From: Heterobilharzia americana
Taxonomy: Eukaryota > Platyhelminthes > Trematoda > Strigeidida > Schistosomatidae
Assembly (NCBI GenBank): GCA_944470555.2
Contig: OX104134.1
Span: forward strand, 99,504,701-99,568,700
Direction of reading: 5' to 3'
Length of the DNA stretch: 64,000 nucleotides
Shown piece by piece: positions 45,170 to 56,724 of the stretch (positions are counted from its first letter, which is position 1; each line of letters starts with the position of its first letter). Below the pieces are notes generated by a model. The model was not told the DNA's origin and did no database searches. It worked only from the letters and a program-made list of their open reading frames with translations. The position numbers and the translations under genes were made by a program.

Positions 45170-45560
45170 GAATTTATTTATAAATTTTGATGGGTAATTA
45201 TTGAGACGTAGGGTATTCTTGATGTGTCTAATTTCTTGTCACAGATTCTCCGACCTACTAGTAAGTTTTTTCGCTCTATCACTTCAGCACTTAACTAGGC
45301 CTACTTTAACTAAAACAGGGTGGGATGATTCAGAGTCTAAGTAGTGATCCCAATGGTTAGGTTTCCCATAGACACTAGTCTCTAGATTTACTTCTTGTGT
45401 TCGTTTAATCTTGCAATCCAACATTGTTAGCTCACATTCTTCAGTTTCTAAGTCATAGGCAAGTTGGATTGCATTCACTACTGAATTTATATGTGCCAAG
45501 AACCTATTGATGTGTCCTGATTTCAATACTGTAAATGTATCATCTACATATCGGAACTAT
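45170..45560 (-). pseudogene. PLE RT palm/thumb fragment
   Basis: RYVDDTFTVLKSGH (motif C, near 45555-45515) continues into INRFLAHINSVVNAIQLAYDLETEECELTMLDCKIKR…SVYGKPNHWDHYLDSESSHP, the standard PLE RT thumb. It connects through the degraded linker at 45180-45280 to the GIY-YIG fragment, so 45560-44720 is one 5'-truncated PLE. Sequence upstream of motif C is absent. Confidence 0.85.
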
Positions 45561-48559
45561 ATCTTTGGAGGTAGACTTTGGAGTGGGACTTACGTCTACC
45601 GACAGGAAGGATGATGTTGACCTGACTATGCAATTTTCAGTTATCAGAAAAAATGAAACGTAATGCAACAGATATGGCATAATATCAATAAAAAGCTTCA
45701 CTGAAATTAAAATAATATTCAAGAAAGAAGCATTTGAAGTAGGATTAAAAACTCATGATAATGATAACGAATTCCAAGCTTATAGGAAACACAGAAAAGA
45801 AGTACTATAACTCATCAATATTTCATCATTATCTATGCATGATAACTGAACGAAAGTTGAAAGAATCAGTGAGATTTTATTCTCTTTTTGGCAGTATTAC
45901 AATATTGAATGAGATTTAGAGTCTGGAAAAATAAATCTAGTCCATTGAAAAATTGTTAAATGTTGTATTTGGGCTCCCAGAGTGGCTCATTGTAATCCGG
46001 TAAGCCTTTACGGAGAATGTGATTCATTCTACCTCTTCAGTAGTAAACTATTTAAATCAATCCCATTCATGAGTTAGCAAAGAAACCTCACTTCCTGAAC
46101 AAGGAAACTAAGTTCACAGAAGTAGTTGGACTTAAATATGACCAAGGGTTTCAACAGATTAAGAACTTTGTTTTCTTGCACCAGTTTATGAAATGTTTGT
46201 AGCTCTAGATTTGGTTTGGTTTTCTTGCTTAATTCATCATGTTGAAGTTAGGATATACACTTTCATGTAGGACACTTCAAATCCTCACCATTTTCAACCT
46301 AACGTATCTTTAGGGCATATTTTTTGAAAGTATATGGGTTAGATATCGAGACAAATTTCTCTTTTTCCATAATCAGATGAAAATATAAATATCCTATCCA
46401 TGTAAAGATGCGGCATACTCGTTCTTATCTTGGTATTTTCTAACCTACCAGTAGAGAGATTCGTCAGTTAAGGTCCCAGTAAAGAATCTAGAGCTTCCCC
46501 ACCGATCATCTTAAATATCTCCTCTTTAAATATGAACTAGGCACTCATTACATTGTCCAAGAATACTATCTTTGAAATGCCTTAGTGATAGACCGGTATA
46601 AATAGCTCTGTGATGTATTACTTCAGATTCCTAATAGAATGTTTCTAGGAATTAGGCATTGGTAAGTAGTAAATTCACGTCCAGAAGGGAAAATTTTCCA
46701 TTTCACATTTTGGGATACTTAATAGAATACCTGAACTCAAATTCCTATGAGATTTGTGGATACGGTAAACTTGGGATGTATAATCTGGGTACCGGATGAA
46801 CAATTTGATGCTCGACACATCACTCAGTTCACCAAAGGAAGAAGACACTATTGGACTGAAGAGAAGTTACCTCAATCTCTTGTGTTTATAAGAAGTGTGA
46901 ACGTCCTTGTGCGGAACAGATAAATTGAGGTATTGAAACTACGAGATTAACCAGGAGGAGAATAGAATTCTCAAAAGTGGTAGAGATTAGCGATTCACAT
47001 GAATCAGAAAACGCTGAAAAAAATCAGTAAAATTTAGGCCTAAAACATTCAATTTTGAGGATTTAACCTGCCTAACAAATACATCTATAATGTGTTTGTA
47101 TGTCACCCTTTTCAATGGTTTTACAATTCCTACTAGTCACGGGTAAGATGAACTACAGACATATGAGATTAGTACTCCATCTTTGTGAAATCCTAGATCA
47201 TAAAGTTTAAATATTTATGCTAAGATAGGCTTCAGATGTTCCAGGATGAACGAAGATATTGTATACCTTTCTCTTTGAGATTTCAGTTGAAAGCCTATGT
47301 AATGCCGAATCGTTTTGGTAGTGTTAAGTATTTGTTAGATGTTGAAACTTCAGGTCATCTTCAGAAATCTGAAGCATTTTCTCACAAGAATAGACCAATA
47401 GGATGATTCTTTTTGGCTTGCTGTTGAAGTCATTTTGCAGTATGCTCTGTGCTCCTTACCTGCATATGCTGATGTGTCCTCCCTTTGTATATATAACATC
47501 ATGTATATGTAAACGGATGAATACAGCGGCATGTGATCTCATTGTTCAAATGCTGAGATAGTTTGCCAGAGTATAGACGTTTCATTTTCTTCATGATGCT
47601 GAAGTCTGCGGTATAGTACGTTTTTCAAATCGTTAACTTAAATCTCTGTTTGGTTGTCAGATTTTGTCAGTTACCTATATATGATAGCGTTATGTAGACA
47701 CTTTCTTCGAAACTGGATGAAAAAAAAATTTTTTTTCACCATTTCTATTACGATGAATAAATTCAGAGAACAATTACTGTCTAATAATACTTTCGTGAGC
47801 TTTTGCGTTTTCAATTAACTCTATTGGTCATTGGTTTGATAGTTGACAAAGAAATAAAAGGAACCTTTCTTTGAAATGAAATCTTACAAAATGAAATGTC
47901 TCCATTCCGTAATTTGTTTAAAATTAATATTTTGGTAGTTCTTTTGAAAACAAGAACTATCAGACAGTCAAAAAGAATATGGGACACTGCATTGCTACAT
48001 AATGGTTCAGGCTACTCCAACTCACATCAAAATCTAAAGAACATCAAGAAAGATACAGTCTGAGCCTACTTCAGCGAACATTGAGAAGTGGAGTAGACAG
48101 TGACAGCCAACTGAGTCGAAGAAAGTTAACCACCTGAACTCGATTTGTCTACAACTCTAGACTTAAGGTCTACGTTACTAACTTAGTGGTTCCATTACAT
48201 CTGGCTAAGGCTGCGAGGCCAGTGGTGTTCCAAAGCCTAAAGCCTTCTTGTGTTCTCCGGCTTTAATAGTCAAGTCTTTAAGCCGTGTAATAGACCACTG
48301 AGAACTGCAGCGCAATACACTCAGCTCTTAGGGAGTGATCAGATATTTATCAGGCATCATAGGCTTCGTAAATTGAAAAAGACTAATGGAACCATTTGCA
48401 TCCATGCAAAAACCTCCTTGGGCACTGACCCAATAGGCCGGATCTGACTTCCCATGTAGGGGAAGCGATCACCACATTCAACCATTTTACTCACTATCGG
48501 TGTAAAATGCCCCAGCAAAGACCAGTTGTGGATCAATATTTTTCAGTTCGTTGTTGAGA
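45561..48559. other. Unrecognised sequence
   Basis: About 3 kb without a supportable gene or repeat. 47960-48480 is less AT-rich and could be an unknown dispersed repeat, but only one copy is in view. Confidence 0.35.
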
Positions 48560-48900
48560 AATGCATTTCAAACCTTCTCCAACTGTCACTCAACATGCTA
48601 AAAAGACTGCAACTTATCAAAATCTTCACCGGAAGAGTTACTTGAAACATGATCAGCTAAATTCAGAGGATGACAAATGAGTACATCTATAATGAAGTTA
48701 TATGGGAATATAGTGAGAGCACATCCTTGACGCATTCCACTCTATGCATCCAATTCACTTGATACCTCACCATGGACTATGACATGACCACAAGAGTTCA
48801 GAAAAGCTCACTAAATCAATTTTCGCGGAGATGCAAGTAAATTTTATTGTTTTGTCTTCCAAGAAGATGGGATTCAGTGAACTAATGCCATTAACAACTA
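48560..48900 (-). pseudogene. Non-LTR RT fragment (motif B region)
   Basis: Minus strand near 48750-48680: SGMRQGCALTIFPYNFIIDVLICHPLNL corresponds to the G-RQGC-LSP-LFN--ID block of non-LTR RTs. The surroundings are frameshifted. The family is not the dominant RTE of this window (which has GVKQGCLLSPMIF); an SR2-like or other RTE family is possible. Confidence 0.65.
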
Positions 48901-49759
48901 ATAATCTGTATGATACTCAGATATATAATGGAACCCATCTCAGTTCGCAAAAGTGATTAATACACTACTGTGTTGTATTACCTAGATTTAACTTTCAACT
49001 CCATTTGACACACACAATTTGACAGTTTCATCGGTTACCGTAGAGAAGTAGTTTTGGGTTCTTTATCCGTTTCCATAAGCAGCTGAAAACAGCTTAAACT
49101 TTTACTAAGAACTCTAACTTTCAGTTTACGAGAGGCTAAGAATTTCCTCACTGCTGAACATAAGCCTTTCTGAGAAGTGGAGGTCTCCACTAATTGTTCA
49201 CAACTAGGTGATGGATATGACTATCTATTCCTTCTTGCTCAACCCTGACTGAAGTCTACTAGTAAGTTCTGAATTATGAGCAATAAGCTAAGTGACTTGA
49301 CACTGCAGTGAACTGTATTTTCGTGTTAGGTGGTGATAGTGAATCTGTAAGAAGCCTACCTGTTCCATGTTTGATGCCTGTAGGCAATAATCCTCAAGGC
49401 ATATCTGCAAGAATGGATAAACTGATGTTCCCTCGGTAATTCAAGCTTGTATCTTTCAGAGCTGAAGTTATGATGACTTAGATATTTAATTCACAAAGGA
49501 ATATAGGCCTATCCGTTTTCTTCTTCAAAAATATAACTTATAAATATAAACATGAGAATTGGCCCTGAGTATTATTTTTTACATGTTTTACTTTGTACAA
49601 CTCTGTAATTTGGCAGCAACAAACAGTGGAAGCAAAGAAATATTTCTTGTCAATTAGTTCATCATCGCTGGCTCTACACTAATATATAACATCTTTGAGA
49701 GGTAAGATTACATACCAATCTAGCGATGAGATTTATTTAATGACAGGTTATCAATCTCA
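48901..49759. other. Unrecognised sequence
   Basis: May contain upstream remains of the minus-strand RT fragment; no motif can be shown. Confidence 0.3.
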
Positions 49760-49930
49760 AAGTATCAATAGGGTGATAATTGATCAGGTAATTAAGACAA
49801 TTGATGTTATTGTTTGTATTATACCACCGTTGATTGGACTGAATTGATCGTTCTCGTTGTTCTGCTGGGTAACGCTCTGGCGTTTGAAGTAATCTGTCCG
49901 AGTTCGAATTTCGGTGGCTCAGTGACTGAC
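49760..49930 (+). mobile_element. Sm-alpha SINE head joined to an inverted tail
   Basis: 49775-49850 reads as the reverse complement of the Sm-alpha tail (TTGTATTATACCACCGTTGATTGGAC). It is followed by a plus-strand tRNA-like head (GGGTAACGCTCTGGCG…GAGTTCGAATTTCGG, B-box match). The hammerhead segment is replaced by the RT fragment that follows. Confidence 0.6.
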
Positions 49931-49934
49931 GAAA

Positions 49935-50340
49935 TCCCTGCATGGATACAAAAATTCGTTTGGCCTTTGCCAACTTACGCTATGTGTGGCGCCGTCGTGA
50001 TATCCGACTGTCTATTAAGGGTCAAGTGTACTGTGCTGCAGTCTACTCTCTTCTCCTCTATGACTGTGAAACATGTCCATTAAAGTTAGAAGACATGAGA
50101 AGGTTTCAGGCGTTTGATCCCCGATGCCTTCTTACCACAGACTATGTTTCGTCGTGTCACCACGTGAGTAACCCAGAAGTTAGAAGTAGAGTTTTAGGCA
50201 GGATAGGTAAGTCAGTTGATGCTGTTGTGAACTTTCATCGACTTAGATGGATGGGACATGTGTTTCGTATGCCTTGAGACCGTCTGCTTCTTCGAAGTAG
50301 ATTCAAGCAGAAGAAGGATTAAAAGCAGACAGACTAAAAC
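49935..50340 (+). pseudogene. Non-LTR RT C-terminal fragment, different family
   Basis: LAFANLRYVWRRRDIRLSIKGQVYCAAVYSLLLYDCETCPLKLEDMRRFQAFDPRCLL…NPEVRSRVLG…VVNFHRLRWMGHVFRMP is the post-RT region of an RTE-like element (compare SVLLYGSETW and RWIGHTLRR in the intact element). Divergence shows that it is a separate family. The open stretch ends in a stop after FRMP, with coding-like sequence continuing (RLLLRSRFKQKKD). Confidence 0.8.
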
Positions 50341-50660
50341 ATGTAGAGAAATGTAAATTTCCCGGTCCGGTTCCACTTGACAAGGGGAACCAGTGGTTGG
50401 ACACTGTAGGTGATGTGACTCAGAATCGATATCAGTGGGGCAGGTGTATATATACACTTTCTTCACGTTAACCGCTATACTTATTCTCACCATTTTCTTA
50501 TTCCTCCTTCCTGTCTTTTACTACTTTCCACTTCTTTTGGCCGATTTTTCTTTCCTTCCATTTTATTGTCTTGTTACTTGATGTGCTGATATGAGATGTA
50601 GCAACTTGGACTGTTATACAGTAATCCCTGGTCCTATGTTGATCTTGATGATGATGACGA
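50341..50660 (+). other. Probable 3' UTR of the RTE-like fragment
   Basis: GAGATGTAGCAACTTGGACTGTTATACAGTAATCC and the pyrimidine-rich stretch before it recur, diverged, at 51330-51440 (GAAGTACAGCAAGCTGAACCGTTACGCAATAATGC). Two copies of the same 3' UTR are therefore present. Confidence 0.5.
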
Positions 50661-52042
50661 TTATAAACTTTCATCCAGCTTACAGAGAAGTTACAACAGA
50701 AGAGTGAAGAATAGTGTTCATTTTTCCTGGTAACTGTTCTTTTAGTCATCATGAGTATATTAAGTAAAGAACACGGGAGAAATGTGAATTATTGAATCAA
50801 CAAAGATTCAGAATGACAAACAATCAACATCAGTTAATATTGCTCAACGATTAAGGTATGACCGTCTACAAATCAAAATTGTAATTGGATGCAGTAAGCT
50901 TACAGTATATGACTCATTCAAGTAACAAGATTTCTCAGCTTATCCAAACTTATTCTCTCTAAAGTTTTTTTGTCTATGCCTAGATTGCTCAATGAAAAAT
51001 GTTTACATTTTAGAACGATAGTCGATTCTTTTTTTATCGGAATCCTATTTATCATGAAACGTTGGGGCTACTGAGTGAAGTTGAAGCGATATTTGAAGCA
51101 AATGTTGAGTTCCTCTGACATCTTCAGAGCTACATCAGCAGACACTCCACTGGCTCCATGAAGTCCTTAACTGTTAGTCTGAGCTGTGTGAGGAAATGTA
51201 GATTTTGCTATTGGAATCCATGCGATAACCGAAGTCAGTGATCAAAGACCCTAGGTGATATCATTGGTGGGTATACATTCATACACCATCCTCATTCTAA
51301 TCACCATATCGCATTTCGTTATTTGCTACAGCCATTCTCCTCTTCTTATGACTTTCTTCGACTTCTGACAACACTTTTATACGATTTCTTCATCTCATTG
51401 ATATGAAGTACAGCAAGCTGAACCGTTACGCAATAATGCAAGATCTCAAGTTCACTGATGAATGGACTATATCGTAAATCAGACATACCTCACAGAACTC
51501 AACCTAAAAAACGCTACTTTCCACGCCATCCTTTTACATAAAGCTGAATTGTAATATTTACTTTACTTTATGTCTTAATTGTTGGGAAAATATTATATAT
51601 TCCCTAGAATATATTTGATTTTAACATAGTGAAGAATGCTTGTACTTGAATAGGAGGATTCTGGTAGTGGTACATTACCTGAGCTAGACGGTACAATCGT
51701 GAAGCCGTCAGTATCAGCTTAGATAATATCACCAATACAAATGTTGCAAAGAAGTTGGCTTCAAGATGTGTTTTGTTTTCAATTAAATTTGAGATGACTT
51801 TGAGGTGTAGTATGAAGAACACTATAATTGTCATCCTACCTGATGAGAATAAACTCATAAAGATTTAGTTTGATTGCCAAAAATACCTATTAGGATATTA
51901 GAGAAAACTAGAAATATTCAGCAAAGAAATGAATATGAATATTAAGAGAAAGATATAAGTTGACGTTTCCAGCTGTTTAATATGTTGAAAGTAGCAATTA
52001 TCGTGAGCTAACAGAAGTTGGAAATATGGAGCATTGGATTCT
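50661..52042. other. Mostly unrecognised; second 3' UTR copy at 51180-51450
   Basis: Apart from the 51180-51450 similarity to 50340-50660 nothing is supported. Confidence 0.35.
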
Positions 52043-52235
52043 GACCCAGTGGCTCAATGGTAACGCGCTGGCCGTGGAAGCTGAAGGTCATGGGTTCGAT
52101 CCCTGCTGGTGGGGTCGTCGGTGCGCACTGCTGAGGAGTCCCATACTAGGACGAAACAGCTGTCCAGTGCTCCCAGGTTTCCTTTGTTCCTCCAACTGAT
52201 GTCAGTCTACGATGAATAACAACTTGAAAAAATTA
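52043..52235 (+). mobile_element. Family-B SINE with intact Pol III boxes and hammerhead
   Basis: The tRNA-like head begins GACCCAGTGG. The A box TGGCTCAATGG (52050-52060) and B box GGTTCGATCCC (52093-52103) match the Pol III consensus perfectly, and GACCC pairs with GGGTC to close the head. The hammerhead follows at once, then CTCCCAGGTTTCC…CAACTGATGTCAG…GATGAATAACAACTTGAAAAAATT. Relatives are at 28.4, 38.1 and 40.9-41.3 kb; this is the only one with every key position conserved. No TSD recognised. Confidence 0.88.
52125..52170 (+). ncRNA. Hammerhead ribozyme, all core positions conserved
   Basis: Stem I is GCACTG (52125-52130) with CAGTGC (52165-52170), 6 bp. Core CTGAGGA is at 52131-52137 (fits CUGANGA). 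Stem II is GTCC/GGAC with loop CATACTA. GAAA is at 52153-52156. Stem III ACAG/CTGT is self-complementary with no spare loop, or 2 bp with an AGCU loop. C17 is at 52164; cleavage is expected between 52164 and 52165. Tiny stem III is typical of retroposon hammerheads, which often need dimers or stem I contacts to work. Confidence 0.85.
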
Positions 52236-54279
52236 AGTAGTTTTCTTTCAAACATATTATTCAGGTTTCTCTATGTATACGACAAGAGCTTCTGCAGTAC
52301 AGAGATGACGGCAAAATTTCTCTTCCCTTCAAGTTATAAGAAAACATTGAACAACTGGGAAAATATAATCATAACCATCGACGCAAAGAGAGTCTTGGTC
52401 ACAGGGTTTGAAATTCTTCTCTTCAGGACATAAGAAATGGCGTTTCCTTCAAAATCAAGATTTATGTATAGTTCCTTCTTCGAAGCTCAATTGGTCATTT
52501 CTTTTTGGGGTTAAGTTCTTTTGTTTACCTCCCTTGAATATCCATTTCCAGCTAGAATCATTTTGAGAAATATGAGTTCCTCTTCTATGCTATCAGTGTT
52601 GATTTCTTTCTAAATTTAGCATAAAAACTTACTATAAAAATGAAACATCGGTAGTAGTTACTAAACAAACTTTCATCAGCCTACTGTGTTTTGCCAAATC
52701 TTCCCCTTTGTTGCAGAAAGCAGAATATCACGTTATGCTTTTCGATGCCGAGTGATAATTGAAAGCGAAATGAGAATATGAACCAATGGTGGGATTCAAA
52801 TCAGCGATCACCGGGTTTCCGGCCCAATGCTCTACCATCTTTTGTCAACGTTCGTTACTCATCAGTTTAATTGAGTATTCACAACCGCATCATTGGATCA
52901 AATTGCCAACAAGTATGTATTTGCAGTGAATTGATGAGAGCGATTCCATCTGAAATTGTCTTTATTCAAAGAAGAATAAACTGCTTGAGTAAAATATCTT
53001 CTTTCATTTGAGTAACTGTTACAGGATAATCTGATTTTGGTGAATAAAAAAGCAACGACTCCTGTAAAGAAGGTGTCGTAGAAAAAGCTTAACCTAAATG
53101 ATTTTGATTCATCGTCATATAGTAGAATGGCAAGTATTAAAGCACCATACATCATGAAGAAAGTAGCCTTCTACATCGCTTAAATAACATCACTGTTAAC
53201 AACATTATATTCCGCTGATGCGTGATGGCTTTACCAGCACACATCACGCGCCGAATATACAAAATATACTTTCAGTCATTCATGGCTGATATAAACTGAG
53301 GATTGCTGATCCTAACAATAATTTAGATTGCATACATTCTTGATACTTTAATGTATATAAAAGAATCATACTGACATCATTATAGTATGAAATTTTCATC
53401 GGAATAATCTGATTGGAGAACTTACAAATTCATTTTACATACTGCACAGATATACTTTGCAAGTCTTGTGCGTGGCTGCGAAGAAGGTAAGTGATAAAGT
53501 TGAGAATCTCCATCGAGCATGTTTAGGAACGAGATCAACAACTAGCTAAATACTTCAGTCACTCACTTAAGGCAGTAATAGTGGAAGTGCAAATTTCCAG
53601 CCCCAATCTGTGCTTCACACTTCATTGTAGCTATTCTTCATGGCTAGTATATCCACATGATCTGCGAATTCACTGTCTTTTATGACAACCTAAGCATATT
53701 ACTTCACTGATCACATGTATTCTTCGACCTCAGAATACGCCGGCCAATTACACAGATAAAGATGATTATTTTGTGATGGTTTTCTGTTCACTAAACTCGA
53801 TGGCTTCATCGTGAAGCTAGCTTTCAGTGACATTCTACACAACATCATCAGCACACCAAACTTCGCTTGGTGTTCTTCGAGTTTTCAGCTCTCTTCTCGG
53901 ACTTTGCATCATCACAAGGCTAGGCGAATTCGTCAGCACTCACTTCACATAGAAGTGAAGCATTTTCAGGTTGCATGATTGTTCATACAAAGGGAATTTG
54001 CCAACTTTGTACGTTATTACCTTCTGGGTATTGGTCACCTGTCCTTCCTTCTCATCAGAGGTTGACATTTATACCTATTGTCATCGTTCAACTTAAGCTG
54101 TTGACCTCATGTCTGATTATTGTTTCGCCTGATTGATTTCCAGCTGACTGACACCTTTTACACAGCCCGTACAATGCTTCATTTGTTATTTACTGACGCT
54201 CATAATCTTTCGTTGATTGTTATACTGGAAAGAATTGATCGATCCTCGAAATAAATAGGAAGGAACGCGAGTTCCCAAC
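52236..54279. other. Unrecognised sequence
   Basis: No supported gene. A small inverted repeat (GCTGATGCGTGATGG / CCAGCACACATCACGCG) lies at 53213-53253. Confidence 0.35.
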
Positions 54280-54600
54280 CTAACTGCTAGCCACCAACAG
54301 GGAAATAATATCAAGATAAGACTTTAATAAATATCAAGGCATCCATTCAAGGGGCCAATATACCATGAAAAGTGAAAATCAGCGGAAAATTACAAGCACC
54401 AACAACAAGTGGTAACTCTCTCTTGTTACACACTGGATAACTCTCTGATGTTTGGGTGCCGGATTTAAGTTCAGGTAGGAACAGCGTCATCCACTAGGGT
54501 GCAGGTATATCCAGGTGACAAATGAGTCCCAAACAGGATGAAAGAGACACTTTCGATTCCACTACTAACCATTACAAAGCAAATAAAATCAAAAAGACAA
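54280..54600 (+). mobile_element. Decayed Sm-alpha-type SINE unit(s)
   Basis: 54285-54420 resembles the SINE tail (TAACTGCTAGCCACCAAC…ATCAAGGCATCC). 54430-54590 resembles a head plus hammerhead relic (AAATGAGTCCCAAACAGGATGAAAGAGAC…CGATTCCACTACTAACCATTAC). GAAA and the stem II loop remain but CTGANGA is lost. The order suggests a tandem pair like 23.86-24.19 kb. Confidence 0.6.
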
Positions 54601-55929
54601 TCATTGGCTTATTCGATTAGAAGTACGGCCATCCCAACAGATCTTACTTTCAATACATATCTCTGAGACAGTAAAATACAACTGTCATTCAGCTAGTGGG
54701 TAATAATTTCGGCGGTTTCAGAGCTAAGCTATACTTTGCAGCTGCCATCATAATATATATCATCAGAGTTACAAAAGTGCCAAGATTCAGTCACTTTTCA
54801 ATTCGAAAAAATTACTCATTTCTGACCAACAAAGCAGCTACGTTCAAGCATAAGATTTTTATCACGAGAAGATAAATTACTAGTGTTGAACACCAAGGAG
54901 TAGACACATAATTAGGTAACTCATTGTTGACTTATTCATACACCAGTCATAATTTCTCAATGAACATAAGTCTCGTAAATGCTAAGATATCGAGTCAGAA
55001 AAAAAAATGAAAATTCATCCAGCAACCTTGTACATATTTGTGGAGTAGACAATGAACCATATCTAGCGTGTGAGGGCCAATGATTGTCCAAACTTAGATA
55101 GGTGGAGCGCCGTCTGAACCACGAGCCCACTGGTTGAAAGTCATCTCCCTCAACCAATGGGTCACACCTCCACAAATCCTACAATATGCCTTTCTAACGG
55201 GTGCCCGTAAGTACCAACAACTGACTGTAAATATCGAACACTAGAATAAAGTAGCCCAAAGTTTTGAAACACTTAACAAGCTGTCATGCTGCATATGTAA
55301 TTGCCGAAATTTCATCACGATTAGCAACTTAATAGTTTCATTACTTATCAAGTAAACAACTCTCCCATGACTGTTTACATTGTGTATCAACGATAATCAT
55401 CTTATGAACTTCCTTACAGTAGTATATTAGTTGAGTTTTATCAAAGATAGTGAACTTATTCAACTGACGATATATAAGGAAAATCAATAAATAATGTCTA
55501 CTACAAATCTTTATCTCATACAATTATTCAGGTACATGATATTTACCATGACCCATTGCATTGACAGGACTATCTAACTCATATATTTCAAGTTAATTCA
55601 CCTTCATAAACAACTAATCCTTTATGAAATGACATTTCATACAATAACAAGATGATTTATGAAGGGTCAGATTGTGCTTATTTTATAAACCAAAAGATTA
55701 GTGAAGAGAAATCAAATAGAGGTTGGAAGAAAGACAGGTAGTGACAAATTAACTCATTTACGGTTGATACTTAAATGTATGTACTGAAGAGTTGTTCTAT
55801 GGGCTTAACTTGAAACTAGTTGATTTTACTAAAAATTCTCACTTGACAGATGAATATTGAAAATGGATGTAGAGATCTGAGAAGACAGTTAATGAGAAGG
55901 CTGATGATGAACAACTAACATATCACTAC
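54601..55929. other. Mostly unrecognised; weak tRNA-like stretch at 55020-55165
   Basis: The minus strand at 55165-55080 has CCCATTGGTTGAGGGAGATG…CGTGGTTCAGACGG, which loosely resembles A and B boxes. Not enough for a SINE call. Confidence 0.3.
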
Positions 55930-55949
55930 ACTGACTGTTGATAGTAGAC

Positions 55950-56705
55950 TTGTCTCCTTTATTACAAATGTCATACAGTGAAACAGTATCATTGACTGGA
56001 TAACCTTTCGGATACAATTTATGATCCATATTCCTTTCAAGTGACTCCCCAACTTTGATACAGTTTATATAATTCCAATACTCTCGACTCTTCCTTTGTC
56101 ATAACGATAGTAAAGTCTTCCATATATCTAGGACAGGTGTAAAACCATTTCCACTACATGTATTTCATGTTGATTTGATAAACAACGATTTGGTTATTAA
56201 TCTCTCTCTCTCTCTCTCTCTCTCTCTTCACTCAACTCAGTTTGTTTTGATACTGTGGCTGTATCCCACCCCATTATTGTGGGAATGTTGTAATTGCATG
56301 CAGAGCTATAGCAGACCTGTTTTCTAAATTTCTCATCTTATTAAGATCTACTAATCTTGATTTAGCTAAGTTTAGTAGATCCTAATGAGTTGAGAAATTT
56401 ACAAAATATCTCTACTATACTCTGCACGCAATAACACACACACTTAGTTGACTGAAGGAAGAGATTGATAAGCGAATCGTTGTTTATAGAATCAACACGA
56501 AATATATGCAATCGAAATGATTTTACACCTATCCTGGATGTATGGAAAGTTCTGCTGCTGTTATCACACAGGAGGAGGCAAGAGCATTCTAACTATATAA
56601 ACGATATGTCAATGTTCAGGAGTCACTTCAAAAAAATATGGACAATAGATTACATTCAAATGTCATCCAGTCAATGATACTGTTTCACTGTGTGACATTT
56701 CTAAT
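55950..56705. repeat. Large imperfect palindrome (foldback) of PLE sequence
   Basis: The left arm (about 55955-56360) and right arm (about 56375-56705) are inverted copies throughout: AAATGTCA.ACAGTGAAACAGTATCATTGACTGGAT at the outer ends, AGTGACTCC, TCTTCC.TATAT..AGGA.AGGTGTAAAA, TAAACAACGATT, GCAGAG.TATAG, and AGATC.TACTAA by the centre. Only the left arm carries a (CT)n run (56203-56228) and about 60 extra bases. The left arm on the minus strand encodes CPRYMEDFTIVMTKEESRVLELYKLY, a PLE-like RT motif C region (Y-x-E/D-D). Confidence 0.85.
56203..56228. repeat. (CT)n microsatellite
   Basis: Thirteen CT units in the left arm of the foldback, absent from the right arm. Confidence 0.97.
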
Positions 56706-56724
56706 AATTTAATGATTCCCATTG

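Noticed and set aside
47960..48480. Host exon(s)
   Set aside because: Less AT-rich, but no long frame, splice pattern or recognisable protein.
52043..52115. Functional tRNA gene
   Set aside because: A and B boxes and an acceptor-like stem are present, but the anticodon arm is not convincing and a hammerhead and SINE tail follow directly; it is a SINE head.
55020..55165. Fourth tRNA-derived SINE family
   Set aside because: Box-like motifs are weak and no second copy is visible in the window.
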